Assembly: GCA_025765615.1 (NCBI GenBank)
Contig: JAIVFJ010000072.1
Location: 186,001-250,000, forward strand
Direction: 5' to 3'
DNA: 64,000 nt
Source of the DNA: Zopfochytrium polystomum
Taxonomy: Eukaryota > Chytridiomycota > Chytridiomycetes > Chytridiales > Chytridiaceae
This document shows, in pieces, positions 33,601-45,893 of this stretch. A program made the translations under genes and the position numbers. The first letter of the stretch is position 1. Every line of letters starts with the position of its first letter. The notes beneath the pieces were generated by a model. The model did no database searches, was not told where the DNA came from, and was given only the letters and a program-made list of their open reading frames with translations.

Positions 33601-34861
33601 CTCGCGCGGACCAGAAGCTTGCGGCCGAGCTCTGGCGCATATAGGGCAGCGTGAAATATGATCTGCCGGACGGCTGAATTGACCGACGATTGCCCAGCCG
33701 AAATGTCAATGACTCCAATAAGCAAATCCTCCTGCAGCAAAGCTGACTCAAGCCAAACTTTCAAGTAAGGGAATCCTTCCGACTTGACATCCTTGACTGC
33801 GAGGACTTGGGAAGTTGGGTCGTCCATCCATTGGTTCAATTCGGACGAGAGAGAGAGAGGGCAGCGCTCAAGCATCAGCTCAGCAGTAGATTGCCGGGCA
33901 TTCGGCAAATCCTTGAGGAGGATGTTGCGCAACTCGTTTTCCTCTTTTTGCGAAAGAAATAACTCTACTGGTGCCCCAATTTGTGAAGGTGTACTGCCAG
34001 CAGTGCCCCGGTTTCGGGTCCTTGCAACGGCGCCAAGAATCTGGGCAAAACCGCGGACATCAACGTCGACGACGTTCACAAAATCAGTCGATGAACCCTC
34101 CGCACGTTTCGTCGCTGTCTTGGCAGTGACTGTGATTGAGTGCATGGAGGCGATTGATTCCATGAGCTTGCGTATAGTGACCGTCTTTGGGCTTCGAGGG
34201 TGGTTGTGAAAGATTTCCGGAAACGAAGTGGCCAAGCCAGCAAAGTCTGCGGGCGAGTAAGGGGTCGTCGTGGAGGAGGGATCGCGGTAGTCGACAAAGA
34301 GAGGAACAACGGCAACGCAACTGCCAGCGTTCAAGCGATTTAAGGCGTATTCCCACTCGAGGACGACATTGTCGCTGTCACTGCGAAGGGATGCGGCGGA
34401 CGCCCTCGAGATGACGAGAAAAACGAGCGGGGCCGAGTCCAAGCCACGAAGGAAGCCGTCTTCCCACGGTCGACCGGGGACAAGGCAGTGGTGATCGAGA
34501 TACGGATGGATGTCTGCAGAGGCGGTAGCTGCGGAGCAGCGATCGTATACTGCGTCGACGAAGGCCAAGTCGCAAGAGACGCGGTAGCTATGATTTCAAC
34601 GTGGCGAGTTGGAAGACACGGGGTCAGAGGAACAGCAAACGTCTTCCCGCTTCCGTTTTCCGGGGATTATGCCCCAAGCCCATTCTTCACTCTGGATTGG
34701 ATTGATTGATTCCGCTACTACTACTGCTGCTGCTGCTGCTGCTACAACCAACTACTGTTACGACGACCAAACCTGAGAAAAAGGGCGTGTACGGAGCGCG
34801 CCTGCATGCACTGCCACGGCGACGGCGGCGGTGGTAACGGCTTTCGCTCCAGCGTCGTCAT
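27689..34861 (-). CDS. NLR-type receptor: TIR, NACHT and WD40 repeats
   Basis: A STAND-class signalling protein, likely in immunity or self/non-self recognition. Exons join in frame to about 2207 codons: 34861-34773, 34587-33085, 32996-32771, 32688-32498, 32441-32156, 32077-29840, 29779-27689. Residues 25-180 are a TIR domain: ALFLSYRVSCD, BB-loop-like CLVPGRPWEDGFLRGL, VFLVISRAS and NVVLEWEYAL, whose Glu107 or Glu109 could be the NADase residue. Residues 230-480 look like a degenerate ATPase. A second TIR-like stretch follows (VYLFLVSNSAL, VFLEQGLAAS, ILAMPVLVN). The NACHT has Walker A GQAGVGKS (split by an intron at Lys765) and Walker B VVLLVDALDEC near 868-878, then AAFNHKSVTDYLTG, a winged-helix end typical of fungal NACHT-WD proteins. 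The last 850 residues are divergent WD40 blades. Confidence 0.88.
34715..34743. repeat. (CTA)n(CTG)n trinucleotide tract
   Basis: Short CTA then CTG repeats lying in the first intron of the TIR-NACHT-WD40 gene (34588-34772). The repeat is not translated if that intron is correct. Confidence 0.85.
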
Positions 34862-34926
34862 CGTTGGGGAGGTTGCTGTTGTTGGTTGTGGGGGCTTCTT
34901 GTGAGGTGTTTGGATATTTCTCTTTT

Positions 34927-34961
<35 letters not shown>

Positions 34962-35165
34962 TTGGGAATGATGCCGAATTTGGTTGTTCGACAGATGGGA
35001 GCCGGACAGGGAAACAGGACAGGAGACTGAGAGAGAGCAGCGAGGGCAGAGGCGCCTGCGCCACCGGCAAGACACTCGAAGCTGACTCGTGTGGGTCCTT
35101 GGTTGGTTGTTGTCGCGAGAAAACGAGAGAGGGAGAGAAAAGAGAGAGAGAAGAGAAAACGAGCA

Positions 35166-35217
<52 letters not shown>

Positions 35218-35298
35218 AAATATTAAGAAATGCTTGGAGGGCTGATCGTCTCGAACGAGTTCCACCTCCACATTGCAACCCACACGCCACCCCGACCG
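34862..35298. other. Intergenic region with poly-T and (AG)n tracts
   Basis: Upstream flank of the TIR-NACHT-WD40 gene and 3' flank of the membrane-protein gene. It holds about 31 T (34930-34960) and a pure (AG)n run (35171-35212). As minus-strand sequence this is A-rich then CT-rich, like the promoter of the secreted-protein gene at 957-1090. No gene is seen. Confidence 0.6.
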
Positions 35299-36753
35299 TT
35301 AGTTCCCATCGGATAACCCAGCAATTAGGGCTTCAGTTGCACGCCGGCCGTACGCTCCGTCCTGTGGAGGTACGAACGACGCGCGCCCGTCAGAGGACTG
35401 GTGCGAAGCAGACATGGGGCGAACAAGAGATAGCACGGACATGGTCCGGTCCGCCTCTCCCACCCACCACACCTGCTGCTGTGGCGGCAGCGGAGGCGAC
35501 AGCGAGTACACGTCATCTCGCGACGAGTACGAGTGGCTCATCTCGGAATTGGCCGCGTAGCTGCCGCCGCCGGAATCAACAAGGACAGCCACAGGAGTAG
35601 GGGTTGCTGACAGCCGGGACAAGGCCAGCCCTCGCTCCGCCGTCCAGGCCACCGTCACGGCTGAATGCGGCTGTAGATGGTTGTATTGCTGCGGCTGCCT
35701 CTGCTGCTGTTGTTGCTGAATCGAGAGGTTCGGGTGCTGCTGGAGAAGAGGTTGCTCGTCTCCGCCTGCAGGCGGACCAAAGACGTGGAGGAGAAGCGAC
35801 GCGCGGGACTGCTGCGTGACGGCCGGCTCCATGAACGAAACGAAGGAGGACTTTGACAGCGACGACGTCGTTCCAGTCCTTCTGCTTCGGTCGGATGCCG
35901 TAAGGGGTTCCACCGCATCCCCCAGCGAGACTGGCCGGCCAGGCAGCGTCGTCGCGAGGGCCAGCATTCGCTGCCGCGGCTGGCTGCTGTGTCGATTGCT
36001 TTCGGGAATACTTCTACGCCAGGTGCCCTCATCCAGACGCTGTTCGAGGCGCCAGTGCCGGTTCCTGCGGCATCGGACGACCGTGGAGACTAGCTGGCAG
36101 AGAATAACCATGCCAATGACACTGAGTACGGTGATGCCAGCGATGGTTGCGGGACCTGTGACAGACTGCTGCGCGTTGCCATCCGTTGATGCTGTTGAGC
36201 TGTGAGTGCTAGTGGGGCCGGAAACTGATTGAGTAGAGGTAGACAAAGTCAAGATGGTTGTAGAAACGACAATGGTGTCTACGATGGTCATGGGCGCCCC
36301 CTGGCTGTCAGCCACGACTGTCGTCGAGGTGAGCGTGGTGAGAAAACCGGAGGTAGGAAGCGATGAATTCGCAGGCAAGCTGCTGGTCGCTGATGTCGAC
36401 GACGTTGTCGGTAGTGCGGAAGACAGAGAGGTTTGCTGACTTGTAAAACTTGTTGGTGATGCAGCTGGAAGCGGCACTGCTGACGAAGTTGTGGTTACCG
36501 ACGGATCTGGCGACGGCGCTGAAGTGATTGCATCCCTGGAGGATGAGGAGCTCGTTTCGGTGGGAGATATTGTCGAGGTGGCGGAAGGAAGGTCGCTTGG
36601 GCCAGCCGAAGTAACCGCATCCGTTGATGTTGGTGAAAAGGACATCGTTCTGTTCGATGCCGTAACGGCTCGCAGCTCGCTTCCAGGCGGAGTTTGAAAC
36701 TTCGACCTTCCCTTGTCAAGGCGACATACAAACAATGGGGGTGAAACGCCCAC
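35299..36753 (-). CDS. Single-pass membrane protein with Ser/Thr-rich ectodomain
   Basis: A single-exon frame of 484 codons. Residues 40-195 are almost wholly Ser, Thr, Ala and Pro, a pattern expected of a heavily O-glycosylated stalk. One transmembrane segment follows (PATIAGITVLSVIGMVILCQ, about residues 199-220), then a basic stop-transfer RCRRNRHWR. The cytoplasmic tail of about 250 residues has a Gln run and Ser/Arg patches. No classic signal peptide is seen at the Met at 36753 or at the inner Met near 36645, so the N-terminus may be exported by the membrane segment itself, or an upstream exon is missing. The layout resembles fungal Wsc/Mid2-type wall sensors, but no WSC cysteine domain is present. 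Confidence 0.65.
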   Translation of the reverse strand: MGVSPPLFVCRLDKGRSKFQTPPGSELRAVTASNRTMSFSPTSTDAVTSAGPSDLPSATSTISPTETSSSSSRDAITSAPSPDPSVTTTSSAVPLPAASPTSFTSQQTSLSSALPTTSSTSATSSLPANSSLPTSGFLTTLTSTTVVADSQGAPMTIVDTIVVSTTILTLSTSTQSVSGPTSTHSSTASTDGNAQQSVTGPATIAGITVLSVIGMVILCQLVSTVVRCRRNRHWRLEQRLDEGTWRRSIPESNRHSSQPRQRMLALATTLPGRPVSLGDAVEPLTASDRSRRTGTTSSLSKSSFVSFMEPAVTQQSRASLLLHVFGPPAGGDEQPLLQQHPNLSIQQQQQQRQPQQYNHLQPHSAVTVAWTAERGLALSRLSATPTPVAVLVDSGGGSYAANSEMSHSYSSRDDVYSLSPPLPPQQQVWWVGEADRTMSVLSLVRPMSASHQSSDGRASFVPPQDGAYGRRATEALIAGLSDGN

Positions 36754-36896
36754 CCTTCTCCAGCTTGACAGGCCCTACGTCCTCACCCAATTATGCGATC
36801 GACTCCCTACGTTCGTGAAGATATACTCCCATTTTCATTCGCACTCCACAGGAAACGCCCCGCGCTCACCGAACGCACGGACTGTCGACGAGCGAG

Positions 36897-39385
36897 ATGC
36901 CGTCGACGGCGAGTAGCAGCGGCGGTGGCAGCAGTCTTGGCTATGCCTTTGTGCCGGTACTTCCGATCGCTATAGGGAACAAAAGGGACGTTGGGGACGC
37001 GACCGCGCAAAAAGCCGGACCCCGACACTCGCGTCAGGTGACGGCGTTCCGCTAGTTATTGATCATCAACTGACCCTCTCCTTTCCTCGACAGTTGGCCG
37101 CTGATATTGGGTCTCTTTCGGCAGCGATCTCGCCACGTTCCGAACTAAGGTCACAGACGGCGTGTGGCCGGCACGATCTATCAGCTGTCAAACTACCCAG
37201 CGTCCAAGATGCAGAGCGAGTCAAACTTTCGTCGAATTTTGCACCAGCGAGCAGCCTGTTGCAGCCACCGCACCGTGAGAAGGGGTCGATCCATAGCGTA
37301 CAGGCGGACCATTCCGAGCATGGTGTCATTCACGTTCGAGTGGGAGACAGCAGACGACCTTTGGCACCAGTGAAACTCATATCGCTCGCACCTCCACAAA
37401 ATGATGTATGCCCGCCGCCATCAAGCTTCTCCGATACAATTAGGCCAGGAAATAGCACCGTTGCGACCGACAATGGCGATCTCCACAACGAGCAGAGGAA
37501 ACGACAGCCACTGCACGGCCTGCCATTCGACTCGGGCGGGCCAACTCTTCCACGGCTTGCAGAAGACGGACAAAACCGGCCGCTGATGACAGCAGCGCTC
37601 GCAGCAAACGGACCAATTTCGGGTTTGGGAGACTCGACAAAGCGTGGTCAAATACCCCTGCTTCCCAAAAAGCTGCAACACACTGAGAAAAGCCGGTACA
37701 ACCCCGCAGAGATCATTGGCGCACCGCAAAAGCTTGCGCAATGGGTGGGGAAAACTAGAGCACAGGCTCTGGTGGACAAACTCAACGCTAGTGTTCTGGA
37801 GGCATATCGCGCCGCTGTCTTTGAAAGTCGCTCCACAAAGAACGAGGAGATCGGAGCCAAGCTGAAAGTTAGTTCCGACTCGACTGCCACAGACATCGAC
37901 AGCTTTGCTTATGCGAATATGCGGCAGTCGATCACAGTTTCGAGCTTTATTTGGGGAGGTTCGTTTTTCGTTCTTTCCGTCCATTTGCTGATTGCTTTGG
38001 CCAGATGGAAATGTAAGGTCTTCGCAGGACGGCTCCCTTTTGTACACAATCAGACGGAAAGTCATTGCTACTCGTCATGTATTGTTTTTCACCAACCCTG
38101 GCGGATCTGTAGTTTGGAAGCTGACTGAGCGACACGGTGTGAGTTGTCCCATCGTTGCCCTGTTCTCAAATTTTAGACTAACCAATTGCGCTCAAACTAG
38201 TGGACCGGATGGAACTATGATCTGCACAAAAGAACACCAAATGTTCTGCCGAAGCCCTCACCGCTTACATTAATTTCACGAACAACACCAGTTCCTACCC
38301 ACTGCTGGACTCTAGTTGCAACCTTCGACCGAATATCCCCAACAGCACTAACCGGTCCAGCCTCGACCATCTTTGGGGGGCCAAACATCCTCAACACATT
38401 CTCCAACGTTGATCCGGCATCGCTGTCACGGGCTCATCGGCTGACACCCAGCGGCGGACTCGGCACGTGTGGACTCGGCCCGACCGGTGCTGGCGCCGGC
38501 GGTGTCGGGATCGGCGGCGCGATGGGCATGGCCGCATCGACCGCCTGCGTCGGCGCGCTCGGCTCCGCCCCTTTTACAAGGCTGCTGATACGCGCGGCCG
38601 AACGACCGAACGCCCAGTCCCCGCACCAGCACCGCCATCGCCGCGTTGAAGCGCCGCCGTCGCCGCCGCCAAACGGGATCTCCTCGGGAGGCGGCGGAGG
38701 CGGCGGCGCGCCGGCCTTCCCGCCCGTCCTCATGATCGGCGACCCCGCGTCGTCCGCCTACCGCTTCCTCGACGCAAAGTCCGCCCGCCACGTCGGATCG
38801 TTTGTGCGCGTTGCGGCCGACTCGCTGCATGGCGACAGCAGCACCAGCCGCGTTGCGGGCGCGGACGCTGCGGTGGGTGGGGGTGCCGGTGTCGGTGGAA
38901 CGCGGTCGCCTTCGAGTGGAGGGGGAGCTGGGTGCGGGGTTGGTAGTAAGGAGTGGAAATACCCTGCGGCTGACCGATGGGAGCTCTTGGTTGAGGCTAC
39001 CGGTGTTGCTGGCGGCGGCGGCGGCGGCGGTGCTGAGAGCGCCCGAAATCAAGAACAGTCGATTGCGCCGTCTGCACCGTCACAGGCATTTGACGAACTA
39101 CTGCTTTTGGACGTCGCGATGGCGGCGGGCGTGATTGCACAGATGCTGGTCGCACGCGCGGATCTCGGAACCGCATCCTCTGACACTGTTGGCTCGGCAA
39201 AAGGGCCACCAGAGCGAGGTGTTCCGCCGCGGCCGACTTGCCAAAAGGATCGTGGGCTAGCGGAGAATGAAATCGGCCTGCACTTAGGGAGGAAGCTGCC
39301 GCCGCGGAAAGAGGGTTGCGGTGGAAAGCGCGGGAGATCGGCCCTGAGGTTTCCTTGGAAGAAGAAGGTGGTGGGAAATGAGTGA
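36897..39385 (+). CDS. Possible tubby/LURP-one-like fold protein
   Basis: Four exons join in frame: 36897-37037, 37094-37959, 38007-38138 and about 38201-39385, with donors GTGACG, GTTCGT and GTGAGT. The N-terminal 300 residues are disordered. The central and C-terminal parts show beta-strands recalling the LURP-one-related/tubby C-terminal fold: SLLYTIRRKVIATRHVLFF, GSVVWKLTER, HCWTLVATFDRISP, SSAYRFLDAKSARHVGSFVR, then WELLVEA and a final hydrophobic helix DELLLLDVAMAAGVIAQMLV. The order (strands, then a buried helix) fits that fold, but the match is by eye and the strands are split by Gly/Ser/Pro-rich inserts. A membrane or lipid-related role would follow from the fold only if confirmed. 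Confidence 0.5.
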
Positions 39386-39445
39386 AGGTTTATTGAGAAT
39401 TGTCCCGCGCTCTATATTGTACTGTATTTGTCCTATTGGGTTGGG

Positions 39446-42400
39446 ATGCGTCCGCTGCCACCCTCGCTCCGATCATGGCTCCCGCAGCTGCTTGAGCGAG
39501 AAGACGAGGGGAACGACGATGAGATGGTAGTTGAGGAACTTGCCGACGGATTTTTGCTCGTCCAGGTACGCAAGTCGTCTGGAATCCTTCCGTTTCCCTC
39601 CCCGTCTCCAAACACCCGACACGGAAAGCCACCCCTCCCCTTCCCCCCGCCTCCGCCTCTCCGAAAATAGATTCTAGGACTGCTCCGGCCGGACTCGGTT
39701 GATCTTACCTGGTACCTGACCGACGAAGCGACGTTCTGCGACGACCTCCGCGCCCACAATCACCGGATTCTCGCGGACGGACTTCGCAAGGCCCGAGTGT
39801 CCGGCCTCGCCTCGGTCGAGGTTGCCGTTGCGCGGGCCGCAGCGGGGGACTTGGACGCGTCGGTCGCGATTGCGGAGGCGATCTACGCATCGCTGGGGGT
39901 GTCGGGGAGTCGCGGGGACTTGGACGATGCGTTTGAACACGACGATAGTGAGGTCGGCAGGGGCGGTGCAGGGTTCGAAACGCGGTCGCTTGAGTACGGG
40001 TGGGCCTTGACCGGCGGCTCCGGGGCCGGCGGAGAAGACAACGGCGGCGATGTGGACGTCGACGGTCGGTCCATGGAGCTTCTTTCTGGCCTTGTCGGGG
40101 CCACTGACATCAGCAGGTTCTTCGCGGAGAGCAGGGGGCCAGACCTGAATGTAACGGACGAGAAGGCCGAGGGTGTTGGGACTGATTTTGCTGATGTGCA
40201 ACATGATGAACCTGATCTCGGATACCAGCCCGCCGAGATTTCGTTCGTTGCGGAAGTGAGGTGGTTAGTTCTTAAGTGCATGCGGGTGTGTGCCGGGAGT
40301 GGGGCACTGTCTCAAGACCTGGACGCTTTGTATCAGCAATCGCTCGTGAAGGTGGGCGCAAACATCGGCGAACTATCTTGAAGTCTCTACAATTAATCAA
40401 TGAGTGATAGGGACGACACCTTTCGCATGTTATTCTTTCGGCACTTACGAGTGGCTTACTATACCACTTACTCGTTCGGTCGCTTGAAGGCGCGGAGCTG
40501 GACCCAGAGGTCACGAGCATTTCATGTAACGCCAAGAACTTCGTCCCGATTCCCGGAAGTTTTCTGGACGCACTGATTGACAAGCAGCTTCTCAGTTTCA
40601 GCTCGTCAATTAAGAGCAGCATTGGCAACATGATTTCCGACCCAAGTCCCTTTTACGAGAGCATTCATTCCAATATTATTGAAGCGTTGATGCAGTGGGC
40701 GAATGCGGACATGTCGCTCGATAGAGTCATGGACTACTGTCGGCAAGAACTATCATACCCAGACAGTGCACACCCATATGACCTTGAAGATGGACTTCTG
40801 GCGTGGGTCAATGCGGTGAATCGAGGTTTACAGCAGCGTTTTCTTCCCGGTTTCATTCCAAAACGGGCTGCAGCTGCAACAGACCTAGTCCTGGACCTGC
40901 GTGATGGTATCTCGCTATGCGGATTAGCTTGCTGGTATCACATGGAAGGGATCAGCCCTATTGATGTGCGTTTCAGCTCAAACAGCGATGCGGATTTACT
41001 CAGCTGGAAAGATCGGCTTCACAACCTCAAGCTTTTTGACGAAGCGTGCAGAAAGTTTGAACGCGTTGCACCACCGTGGAGACCCGAGGAGTTTTGCGGC
41101 TGTGACGAATCTGGCCTGCAGAACTCGACTGAGTTCGGTAAGGTGAACGGGTGGCAGACAGAATGCAATGCATATCGCCCGGTTGTTCTAGCATTTTTGT
41201 CAGAACTGTTTCGTTTCCTTTCAAGGTCAGTTCTGTTTACCGCAACTGTGTCCATCCTCTATCATACTAAACCCAACAAGTCCGATCCAAACTGTTAAAA
41301 TTCAAACGCTTCCCCCCGATCCTGCAGAATCAGCAGAAACAACCCTTTTGTCGCCAGACTCAGCTCCGTCAACAGAATCCTCTCTTACATCTGATATTCA
41401 GTCTATACCGATTTCCTTTGTTCCAACGAATGCGGTCGTGAAGCTGGATCACGGCTCGGCAGCAGTGCTACCACTGGAGGCGGATCCCGCACCGCAAACC
41501 GTCAGCATCGAGCCGACAGTTCCCGCAGCAGCTGAAGCGGCGGAACCCGCACAGCCAGATCTCAAAGCTGAAGAAGCAAGTCCAATTATAACCAAATCAG
41601 ACGTTCTGCAAGAGCAGTTGGTTCAGGGGGAGGATCTATCGAGTTTCGACGTCCCAGTCGTTGCAACTGCGTCACTGCAAGCGCCATCGATTCAAAGCGT
41701 AAACGACGAAACCCATTCCATAATGGAGCCTTCAAACAGTCCAAAAGTGGCGCCACGTCATGAACCGCCCAAGTCGTTTCAATCACTTGCAGAGCTTATG
41801 ATGGCACCAAGAGTGCCGTTGATGGGAACAATGACAGGAGTGGACATGAATGAAACAGGCGCCGCGACAAATCAGGCAAAAGGAATGATCGACTCACCCG
41901 AAAAGACGCACGCTGTCCCTGAAGACTTTAGTGTGGACTCTCCCAAGAATCAGCCAGTTTCGCCCGTCCTTCCCGCCCATTCAGTGTTTCAAGCAGAAAA
42001 AGTGCTAGTTAACGAGGGGAACAAAGACATTACTATTGAAAACATCGAGCAGGCGGAGTCAGAATTCCCAGAGCAACTTTCAGCCGGATCTTTAAAGGCG
42101 GAAGAAGTTCCAATCAAGGCTGGAGAGTCAACTGAGTATTTTGTCGAAGAGGTTTCCAAGCAATTACTATCACCGACAAGTCCCAACCCACAGATATTGT
42201 TGAAGTCGCGTTGGGACGTTCCGACACAGGCACAAAGGGAAGGAGTGCTGAATCTTATCTCGAGCGCGGCGAGCAAGGCACCGGCCGCGATGCTGGCTTC
42301 ACCTCAAGCAGATCATCTCAAATCACAAAAGCCGCAACCAACACCGCGAAAGCAGAAGAAGCGGCCCAAGGAAAAGGGAGCCCCGTCAGCCTCACTTGGC

Positions 42401-44560
42401 GGCGAATCGAAGAGCATGGCTGAACTAGTGCCAGCCGCAGCACTTGCTGGTGGCATGGAGAACGCCGCAGCGAAACATGCGGAATCATCTTCGCTTATTT
42501 CTGCACCCTCGAAACGACCACCAACACCGAGAGAGGATTTATTCATTTTGCGCAACACTCCAAGTCCAAGACCGCCTGCGCGGGACCGCCGCAAGAAGCT
42601 TCGAGACCGACTCAGAGAGCGAGGCAGTAGTTGCAGAAAAGAGCCGGCGCTTGCACCTATTACGCGCCCTGAAACGGCAAACTGCGACTTTGTGCCCCCT
42701 CCGGCGCCGTTCCCCGCGGTTGCTGCAATTCTCCTTAACGCGGCGCGGCTGACCCAGAACAAAGCATCGTTCGAAGAATCTGAACCGTCGGAGCCTCTTC
42801 CACGACTGCACCTTCCCATCCACGAAAACTCACCCTTGCGGAGTGAGCCAGCGAAATCAACAGAGTTAATGCGCTCGTCTTTACCAAGTGCTTTGCTCGA
42901 CGATGCTACTCTGCCGACGATAGTTCTAAACCGTGACACGATAGACAGTCGATTGAGTGGGCCTATTCGCTATGGAGCGAGCTTTCAACCACTGCCACCC
43001 TTGACGAATCAGCTGGGGCAGGATGGCAGCGAGTGGATTGACGATGGCAAAGTTGAGTGGGACTCGGGAAGAGGGAAAAAAGTTGGGAGATCATTTGGCA
43101 CTAAAGTAGTAGCGAAGAGGCGAAGAAGAGCATGGAGGCAACGGAGCTATTTTGACCCTCCAAAAACGGTAACAACGGTGACAGACGGTGAAGATGAACA
43201 ACAGCAGAGCGAACGCGCAGTTGTTGATGCACCTGCTCTTGCAGAGACGACGCGCGTGCTGTTTGAGCCAAGAGAGAATAAGACTCACACAGACGCGAGA
43301 GCTAGCGCAACGGAGAGGAAATCTACGGATGATTGCTTTCAGACGGGAGACTGGGCATCTCCAATCGAGGTTGGCCGTGATATTGGCGCTTCGAGTGCTC
43401 CGCAGCAGCAAAGAACCAAAATCAATCAAAGAAGTAGATGGACGATGGGCGAACACGAGGACGACGACAGCGACGACGGAGAGTTCGATCCACCGGTTTT
43501 CGACTCCTCCATTCTGAGCGATGGATCCGATGAGGATTTTGAGAAAGTCCGCGAGCCGCAGAACTCAAAGACGCGCCGTCTGTTGAATCGAGTCCGCAGC
43601 TCGCATTCCTCTTCATTTGCCGTAAGCCGAGAAGGCGAGAAACGGGTAGTTCGACAGGCAGAAGGACAGCACACGTTGACCTCCAGAGAGGCTGCGTCAA
43701 TTCCGCTCGGCTCGCACGTACCGTCTGCCAGTGCATCCATTAGCTCACAATGGAAAGGGAGGCTGCCAATACCATCCCAAAGTCAGTCTGCTGCAACCAA
43801 TAGCACGTATTTCTACGAACTGAGCGATTCAGAGTCGTCCTCTGCGTCGGAGCAACTTCGGTGGAAAGGTGAGGCAGGGTGTCTTTCTCGAGACAACAGG
43901 TACTTAGCGATCGACACAGATTCGGCTCGCCGTTCAGATCCACTCCAGCAGTTCCCACATCCTCCTCGCAGCACCATTCCATCTTCAGCGACGACCTACG
44001 TGGCTGCCCCTTCTCAATCAAGAACAACAAGTCTCGCAAAAGCTCCACTTCTCAAGAGACTTTCCAACCGCCCTATTATTCTGAACGCATTGAAAAATGT
44101 TTGCCTGGCCGGAGCTGTAAATGCAAAACTGCACGACGAAGTTGTGAAGGTATCGGAACAGTGCTTCGTATTTTTTTTCTTCTTCTTTTTGTTACTGTGT
44201 GTCCTTGGCAAGGATTCCAGCTTTAATTTTCCTTCCTCACGCTCCCCGTTCCAGGCCCTATCCCTCTCAGACGCACCGCATTGCATCATCAACTTTCGAG
44301 GACAAAAGAACCACGCTTTCAAAGCGCTGTACGCATTCGACCCGCGCACTCCAGAGACCATACGCTGCATCTACCCAGTCGCGTCCTCCGCGGACGCGCA
44401 GAGCGAAGCAGACGGTGTCGGATCGCCGGCAGGTCCGGTGTTGAGGAGCGAGGAGGTGCGCGCGTTTTTCAAGTACGATTCGGGGGGCCGAGCGTTCCGC
44501 GCGCTGGAGACGCGCAGCTTTTCCCCCAATGTTCACGGGATGGTTTTGAGCGAGCGGTGA
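39446..44560 (+). CDS. CAMSAP/patronin-like microtubule minus-end protein (CH and CKK domains)
   Basis: Binds and stabilises microtubule minus ends in known families. Five exons join in frame to 1596 codons: 39446-39565, 39671-40351, 40411-41225, 41281-44149, 44255-44560. Residues 1-120 (VEELADGFLLVQILGLLRPD) resemble a Hook/NN-type CH domain. Residues about 240-540 match the CAMSAP N-terminal region and its CH domain: RWLVLKCMRVCAG, HVILSALTSGLLYHLLVRSL, EDGLLAWVNAVN, LVLDLRDGISLCGLACWYH, YRPVVLAFLSELF. A disordered middle of about 900 residues follows. Residues 1462-1596 are a CKK domain: NRPIILNALKNVCLAGAVN, then HCIINFRGQKNHAFKALYAF, VRAFFKYDSGGRAFRALETR and FSPNVHGMVL. The last intron (44150-44254) is a multiple of three. 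The start lies only 60 bases after the previous stop codon. Confidence 0.85.
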
Positions 44561-44809
44561 TTGAGGGCATTTATAATTTTTGTGGTGTGGAGGAGGAAGC
44601 GAGAAGCGGGGTTGGGGGAGGGGGCATTGGGGTTTAGGGGAGGTTGGCGTACTTTCTTTGTGTGGGCTTGGAGGGAATGTCTGCTGTCGGGTTGTTTGAG
44701 CTGTTTCGGAATCCGAATTTTGCTGTTGAAATTTGAAAGCCAGCCCGCGCGAAACGATATCCAATCGAGAAATGGTCGGCAGCGCGCTTCGCATACCTCA
44801 CCCTCCTAA

Positions 44810-45688
<879 letters not shown>

Positions 45689-45893
45689 ACGTGCATCTCG
45701 CGAAGATCAGCTTGCTTGGGTTGATTTGAGTTGTATTATGCGAAGCTAAAAAACAAAACTGCAAGAAAAAAAACAGGATTAAATCGCGAAGGAAAGATTA
45801 TTTCCTGGAAGCGGCGCGAGTTAACTGCATATGATAGGGGAGAATCGGGAGCGTAGATTAGGCGTTGCCCAAAGCAAAGTTTGGGCCAACAAA

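Noticed and set aside
34742..35290. Long minus-strand frame ahead of the TIR exon with poly-Lys and Leu-Ser repeats
   Set aside because: Only its last part, from the ATG at 34861, is taken as exon 1; the rest translates poly-T and (AG)n tracts.
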